From an uncultured Proteiniphilum sp. (GTDB taxonomy: Bacteria > Bacteroidota > Bacteroidia > Bacteroidales > Dysgonomonadaceae), in contig NZ_CALNAT010000258.1 in NCBI RefSeq assembly GCF_937873925.1, forward strand, positions 1 through 19,046: a stretch of DNA of 19,046 bases. Direction: 5' to 3'. The notes beneath the pieces were generated by a model. The model did not search any database and was not told the origin of the DNA. It was given only the letters and a program-made list of their open reading frames with translations. The position numbers and the translations under genes are program-made. Position 1 is the first letter of the stretch. The number at the start of each line of letters is the position of its first letter. Below are positions 15,627 to 19,046 of this stretch, one piece after another.

Positions 15627-17652
15627 AAATGTCGGCATTTATTTCTTCAAAACGGGCAGCCGCATTCAAAAAATGCGCGGTGATCCAGAATACAGTCCAA
15701 CTTTCGGAATAGCCTCCGCGAAGCTTGTGGACATTCGACATATCACCGTGCTGTGCAAAATTGGTCTGCTGTAATTGTTCGCCTTGACTACCATACGCGT
15801 TGGTCAGTTGATAACAGCTGCGATACATAACGGAAGCCAATTTTTCCAATCTTTCGTCGTTTAAATAAATTCCCATCTTATACACTTCGGGAGCAAACAA
15901 TACACCATATACATCAATATGTTGGTTTTGCGGTGAAACAACCGTCCATCCGGTTGTTTTAAAATTGTAATCCGCCATGCGGCCCGCCGGTAATGGAATA
16001 TCCCATACCACCACATAACTTAAACAAACATCCATCGCATGTTTCGCCCAATCCAGATACCGCTTCTCTTTGATTCGTTCATAAAGTTCGAGAAAACCTT
16101 GAAAAGCCGCCCAGGCCCCCTCTTTGTCTTCACAAGTAGCATCAAGTGTCCCTCCCCAATAACAGCCATTCATGGTTAGATGTCGATTGGCATACAATTC
16201 GGACGCTTTGATCGCTGCCTTTTTATAATCTTCATTGTCAAATAACTGGGAGGCGATCACCAATGGAGCTATATAAAAACCTTCTGCCGTGGAATGCGGA
16301 TTCCAATCATCACGGAGGATACGTTTACTTTGTCCGTCGCACGCTTTACGAAGAAAGGCTTCCCATTTTGTTGTACGATAGTTTTTATTTTTTCGTGCCG
16401 TTTCTATCGCTTTGGAAAAATTATACATCGCTTGTCCGCACGAGACATGATCACCTCCATGAAATTTCTTTTCGGCGACATTATAACCGACAGGAAACAA
16501 ACCTTCCTCGTCAATCGGATAAGTCGTCAAAAAATCAAGTGAACGTTGTACTTTATCCGTAATATCCGGATCGTTCAATCTGGGTGCTAATACCTGCAAA
16601 GCATAACCCGGAGAGGCTGCTTGTCCGCACCATCCCATCACCAGGTCTTTTCGAAGGGAAAGGTCATACATCCCGAAGCCACAAACGGACCCTTCCTCGA
16701 TCCAACGCGTTTGCGCGAAACGATATTTGTCTTCTATTATAGTTTGAAAATCATCAAAACGCTCCCCCTTATAAGGTTTATGCAGATCTAATGAAGTGTA
16801 CAATGGATGTTGGAACCCACTTCCTTCCCGTTCGATAGGATACAGTTCTATATAAAATTCTTTCTCGATAATTCTTCCGGGTTCCAGTGAAAGATAAGTG
16901 TCGGTGTATTTCATCGGAGTTCTTTGCAGCGCTTTAGCCACACTATGCCGGCCATTATAACCGATCGGGCCGGAATAAAGTACAAATTCCGTATATCCCT
17001 CATGGGCCTCTATCCCCATCGACCACCATTGATCACTTAATACGGCACCCCTAACAGGACTGGGAGTCGTATGAACAGCTGCCGCGTATTTTTCGGAAGC
17101 ATTTTCGAGCATGACAAAAGGCATCGGATAACGATGATCTTCAAAGACGGCAAATTCTCCCGTACGGCCGGTATAAACCGGAATAATATCGGGATTCACT
17201 TTCGCACCCATTTCATTCCCGTAATATAAAACACCGGGAATAAGCGGTTTCAATCGGTCTCCACTCATCCGGAACCGTACCGACAGGGTTGCATGATGCA
17301 ATGTATCTGTTCCTTTCCACTCAAACCGGCGCACACATTTTAGTAATCCGTTATCAAGCTTACGGTATGAATCTCTCAATAACATCTCACCTTCCCGCAA
17401 AACAAGTTTCCCCAGAAAGATCATCCAATCACCGGATTGTTGCACTTCTGTGGGATCCGCATGTGCCCAATCCGCCATCCAATCGTCGCTCCAGCCGGTA
17501 GCAATCGACCACAACCCTTCGTTCGGCGGCATCACCACGGCCTTTCCGTTGAAAGAGATTTGAGGACCATGATTATCAAACGAAACCGTCTGGCTTTTCA
17601 CAATCAAAGATGTAGTAATAAAAAAAGTAACTGATAGAATAAGATATTTCAT
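15625..17652 (-). CDS. Secreted six-hairpin glycosidase-like protein, family not assigned
   Basis: A 675-residue protein with a signal peptide at 1-20 (cleavage near VKS-Q). The N-terminal half (about 21-300) appears beta-rich, with aromatic-rich segments such as WSIATGWSDDWMADWAH. The C-terminal half (about 310-660) shows repeated helical hairpins ending in Gly/aromatic loops: GQAASPGYALQVLAP, GGDHVSCGQAMYNFSKAIE, EGFYIAPLVIASQLF, EGAWAAFQGFLELYERI and GGYSESWTVFW. This is the look of an (alpha/alpha)6 barrel, as in polysaccharide lyases and unsaturated-glycuronyl or neutral glycosidases of Bacteroidota. I cannot name the family or the catalytic acid; Asp/Glu in HGGDH and CEDKEGAW are candidates. 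No SusC/SusD or sulfatase neighbours are present, so it is a lone enzyme. It is bracketed by duplicated terminators, which suggests insertion. Confidence 0.75.
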   Translation of the reverse strand: MKYLILSVTFFITTSLIVKSQTVSFDNHGPQISFNGKAVVMPPNEGLWSIATGWSDDWMADWAHADPTEVQQSGDWMIFLGKLVLREGEMLLRDSYRKLDNGLLKCVRRFEWKGTDTLHHATLSVRFRMSGDRLKPLIPGVLYYGNEMGAKVNPDIIPVYTGRTGEFAVFEDHRYPMPFVMLENASEKYAAAVHTTPSPVRGAVLSDQWWSMGIEAHEGYTEFVLYSGPIGYNGRHSVAKALQRTPMKYTDTYLSLEPGRIIEKEFYIELYPIEREGSGFQHPLYTSLDLHKPYKGERFDDFQTIIEDKYRFAQTRWIEEGSVCGFGMYDLSLRKDLVMGWCGQAASPGYALQVLAPRLNDPDITDKVQRSLDFLTTYPIDEEGLFPVGYNVAEKKFHGGDHVSCGQAMYNFSKAIETARKNKNYRTTKWEAFLRKACDGQSKRILRDDWNPHSTAEGFYIAPLVIASQLFDNEDYKKAAIKASELYANRHLTMNGCYWGGTLDATCEDKEGAWAAFQGFLELYERIKEKRYLDWAKHAMDVCLSYVVVWDIPLPAGRMADYNFKTTGWTVVSPQNQHIDVYGVLFAPEVYKMGIYLNDERLEKLASVMYRSCYQLTNAYGSQGEQLQQTNFAQHGDMSNVHKLRGGYSESWTVFWITAHFLNAAARFEEINADI

Positions 17653-17679
17653 AGGGTAATAAGGAGTTAATTTGAGTTA

Positions 17680-17710
17680 CGAAGATATACAATCTATCCG
17701 GTATAAACAA
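17680..17710 (-). promoter_or_regulatory. Promoter of the glycosidase-like gene
   Basis: On the minus strand TTG at 17708-17710 is followed after 20 bases by TATCTTCG at 17680-17687, one base off TAnnTTTG. It sits 27 bases before the ATG. Confidence 0.5.
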
Positions 17711-17807
17711 TTGTTATCCGTTCAGATTCGGCCACAAACTAACCGTTTTATCTAATATATACTAAGCGGACAAGCCATCAAAACGAGCAAACAAACCGTT
17801 ACTTTAT

Positions 17808-17859
17808 TTTTCATTGTGAATCGGAATCCGTTCTCCTGTGGAGCGGTTTTCCTTTTTTT
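17808..17859 (+). terminator. Orphan copy 2 of the duplicated terminator
   Basis: Same hairpin plus T tract as at 15576-15626 with two substitutions (G to T in the stem bulge, C to T giving a G-T wobble). No plus-strand gene lies upstream of it within 2 kb; the nearest gene runs the other way. It stands 64 bases before the tRNA-Leu promoter. Confidence 0.8.
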
Positions 17860-17922
17860 CTGATTAGGCGGTAAATCTGAAATAAATTTTAAAAATATTC
17901 GTTCAGGTACAGAAAAAACTAT

Positions 17923-17930
17923 TATCTTTG
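17923..17930 (+). promoter_or_regulatory. -7 box of the tRNA-Leu operon promoter
   Basis: TATCTTTG followed by CATCCGCAA, the form typical of strong stable-RNA promoters in Bacteroidota. The -33 region (around 17901-17903, GTT) is weak. Transcription would start near 17937. Confidence 0.7.
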
Positions 17931-17936
17931 CATCCG

Positions 17937-18072
17937 CAATTCAGAAACAGGTGCCTGTCCATTTTTCCAATGAAAGGAATAGATATTTCGGAACAGGCGG
18001 TTCGCATACATGGAAACTTGGATTTCTGATATAAACAGGCGGAGGCCTGTTCTCCTTTAAAATAATGACAAT
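17937..18072 (+). ncRNA. Structured leader RNA of the tRNA-Leu operon
   Basis: About 135 nt between promoter and first tRNA. Pairings read: TCAGAAA (17941-17947) with TTTCTGA (18023-18029); GCCTGTCC (17953-17960) with GGAACAGGC (17990-17998); and a local hairpin AACAGGC (18034-18040) / GCCTGTT (18045-18051) with loop GGAG. The two ACAGGC and two GCCTGT segments can swap partners, so alternative folds exist. A 19-codon ORF (17970-18029) lies inside. No T tract follows the last hairpin. It may simply be a processed 5' leader or an unrecognised small RNA; I do not match it to a named family. Confidence 0.45.
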
Positions 18073-18156
18073 GCCCAGATGGCGAAATTGGTAGACGCGC
18101 TAGTTTCAGGGACTAGTGTTGGTAACAACGTGCAGGTTCGAGTCCTGTTCTGGGCA
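18073..18156 (+). tRNA. tRNA-Leu(CAG)
   Basis: 84 nt. Acceptor GCCCAGA pairs with TCTGGGC, discriminator A. The anticodon stem CTAGT/ACTAG encloses TTCAGGG, giving anticodon CAG. A long variable arm with a TGTTG/CAAC stem confirms the class II type, and GGTTCGAGTCC is the T arm. CCA is not encoded. It reads CUG codons. Confidence 0.97.
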
Positions 18157-18164
18157 CTGCAAAT

Positions 18165-18248
18165 GCGCAGGTGGTGAAATTGGTATACACGCTACTTTGA
18201 GGGGGTAGTGCCGGTTACGGCGTGTGAGTTCGAGTCTCATCCTGCGCA
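18165..18248 (+). tRNA. tRNA-Leu(GAG)
   Basis: 84 nt. Acceptor GCGCAGG pairs with CCTGCGC, discriminator A. The anticodon stem CTACT/GGTAG (one G-T pair) encloses TTGAGGG, giving anticodon GAG. The variable arm is GCCG/CGGC and the T arm contains GTTCGAGTC. CCA is not encoded. It follows the first tRNA by 8 bases, so both are cut from one transcript. It reads CUC and CUU codons. Confidence 0.97.
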
Positions 18249-18255
18249 CTTTAAC

Positions 18256-18282
18256 ACCACCACACTCAATGGTGGTTTTTTA
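18256..18282 (+). terminator. Terminator of the tRNA-Leu operon
   Basis: Stem ACCACC (18256-18261) / GGTGGT (18271-18276) with a 9-nt loop and a T tract at 18276-18281, starting 8 bases after the second tRNA. Confidence 0.88.
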
Positions 18283-18637
18283 TATTACTCTGGTTTTCAG
18301 CCTCTCATATTTTGCCATTTCAACTTTTTTATTCCCGAAAAATTGTAGTTAGGAAAGAGCAAACTCTTCGCGATTGTTGTTGGTTGTTTCTAATTATTTG
18401 GTATTCAGTAATATAATTATGATTTTGCCTCTATTGTTTGTCAATGAAAAAGTTCGAGTACCAACAGGTCACCCTGTTGATATTCGAATGATATATTTAC
18501 GAAATATAGATTAACTTATTGTTTACCTGTTTGTTGTATATTAACCAGTGAAGTCATCTCTTTAAGAAAAAACACTATTTCTGGAAATCTTCTCCAAAAG
18601 ATCGAAGCTGCTTTAATTGTATTGTAATTGTTTTCTT
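18283..18637. other. Gene-poor spacer between tRNAs and the toxin-like gene
   Basis: AT-rich, with no plus-strand gene. It holds one strong palindrome (18452-18488) and, on the minus strand, an out-of-frame open stretch after the toxin-like stop, ending at 18516. No promoter box stood out. Confidence 0.5.
18452..18488. repeat. Palindromic hairpin site
   Basis: TTCGA-gtac-CAACAGG-tcac-CCTGTTG-atat-TCGAA: a perfect 7-bp inner stem and a 5-bp outer stem joined by a nearly paired 4-nt stretch. It could be an operator, a recombination site or a hairpin RNA. No T tract follows, so it is not a clear terminator. Confidence 0.55.
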
Positions 18638-19046
18638 TTACTCTTCTTTTCTTCTTATCCAGTATGGATAAAGTTCTTTCATGATAAAGCCTGCAACTTC
18701 ATCGAAACGTTCCGGAACGTCATCATTAGAATTTATTTTTTTCAGAAAAGCTTTCCACTGTATTTGTTTTATTTCATTTTTTGCAAACTCTTTCATAAAA
18801 ATCGGATGGTCTTCAGAATATCGTGTGAAACGTCTTTCCAAAGTAGCGTTGATTGCGGATTCTAAATCTTCACTATTTATATCTAAATGAGAAAATTTCC
18901 CTTGTAAATTGTACACTTCCTGAGGAAAGCCAAACAAATAAATCAAATAGTCCCATTCATGTATTAAATCTATAGAAACTCCTCCTCCTTCCTCTTTTTT
19001 AGCACTATATGATTTTTTGTAATCTGTATTAGGCCGCCAATCAGGT
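18638..19046 (-). CDS. Probable AbiEii/AbiGii-type nucleotidyltransferase toxin, N-terminus off the edge
   Basis: The minus-strand frame is open to the window edge, giving about 135 C-terminal codons; the TTG at 18946 is not the start. DLESAINATLERRFTRYSEDHPIF followed by FAKNEIKQIQWKAFLKK and a final helix ending ELYPYW match the C-terminal pattern of AbiEii-type proteins (ATFERRGT..., then QW.AFL...). The catalytic nucleotidyltransferase motifs would lie in the missing part, so activity cannot be judged. Family knowledge: AbiEii is the toxin of the AbiE abortive-infection/type IV toxin-antitoxin system, with its AbiEi antitoxin gene normally just upstream, here beyond the right edge. The segment EGGGVSIDLIHEWDYLIYLF does not fit the family as cleanly as the rest, hence moderate confidence. 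Its place beside a tRNA cluster suits an acquired island. Confidence 0.55.
   Translation of the reverse strand, partial: PDWRPNTDYKKSYSAKKEEGGGVSIDLIHEWDYLIYLFGFPQEVYNLQGKFSHLDINSEDLESAINATLERRFTRYSEDHPIFMKEFAKNEIKQIQWKAFLKKINSNDDVPERFDEVAGFIMKELYPYWIRRKEE

Noticed and set aside
17937..18072. T-box or 6S RNA
   Set aside because: No T-box sequence or terminator/antiterminator with T tract, and the closed fold (about 90 nt) is too short for 6S RNA.
18444..18491. 15-residue ORF starting MKKFEYQQV
   Set aside because: Too short, contains the palindrome arms, and continues into a stop; at most a remnant of a small protein gene.

Overview
The window looks like a chromosomal segment of a Bacteroidota bacterium, most likely order Bacteroidales and perhaps near Dysgonomonadaceae; the family is inferred from protein style only. 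Supporting signs are several promoters with the Bacteroidota -7 box (TAnnTTTG, mostly TATCTTTG), no Shine-Dalgarno-like sites before most starts, AT-rich spacers with degenerate short repeats, and family combinations typical of this phylum: PadR with a PspC membrane protein, a patatin-Omp85 fusion, YidE-type transporters, and a CoaBC with the motif PAMDLDMY.

Layout. 1-2208: the C-terminal two thirds of an RND (AcrB/HAE1-like) efflux permease, followed on the same strand after a short tandem-repeat array by a small PII-like protein (2432-2725), then hairpins including a good terminator. 2857-5043: a patatin-like phospholipase fused to an Omp85-type barrel. 5201-6793: a YidE/AspT-type transporter with two TrkA-C domains, convergent with a zinc-free MDR oxidoreductase (6822-7787). 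7788-8361 has no gene but holds a nested ~168-bp palindrome and a repeat array upstream of nicotinate phosphoribosyltransferase pncB (8362-9534). A truncated DUF4143-type ATPase remnant overlaps the end of pncB. 9948-12899: coaBC and a secreted M23 peptidase, both on the minus strand and probably one transcript. 13204-15547: a PadR regulator and a double-PspC membrane protein, probably one operon. 15625-17652: a secreted protein that looks like a six-hairpin glycosidase, flanked on both sides by near-identical copies of a ~51-bp terminator. 17923-18282: a tRNA-Leu(CAG)-tRNA-Leu(GAG) operon with its own promoter, a ~135-nt structured leader and a terminator. 18638-19046: the C-terminal part of a probable AbiEii-type nucleotidyltransferase toxin entering from the right edge.

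How the genes relate. Most are independent housekeeping or envelope functions: drug or metal efflux, outer-membrane lipase, peptidoglycan hydrolase, coenzyme A and NAD synthesis. The best leads are the RND/PII-like pair, the CoaC domain lacking two textbook catalytic residues, the duplicated terminator bracketing the glycosidase-like gene, the tRNA-Leu leader with mutually exclusive pairings and a 19-codon ORF, and the toxin-like gene beside the tRNA cluster. No clearly new multi-gene system is complete in this window.
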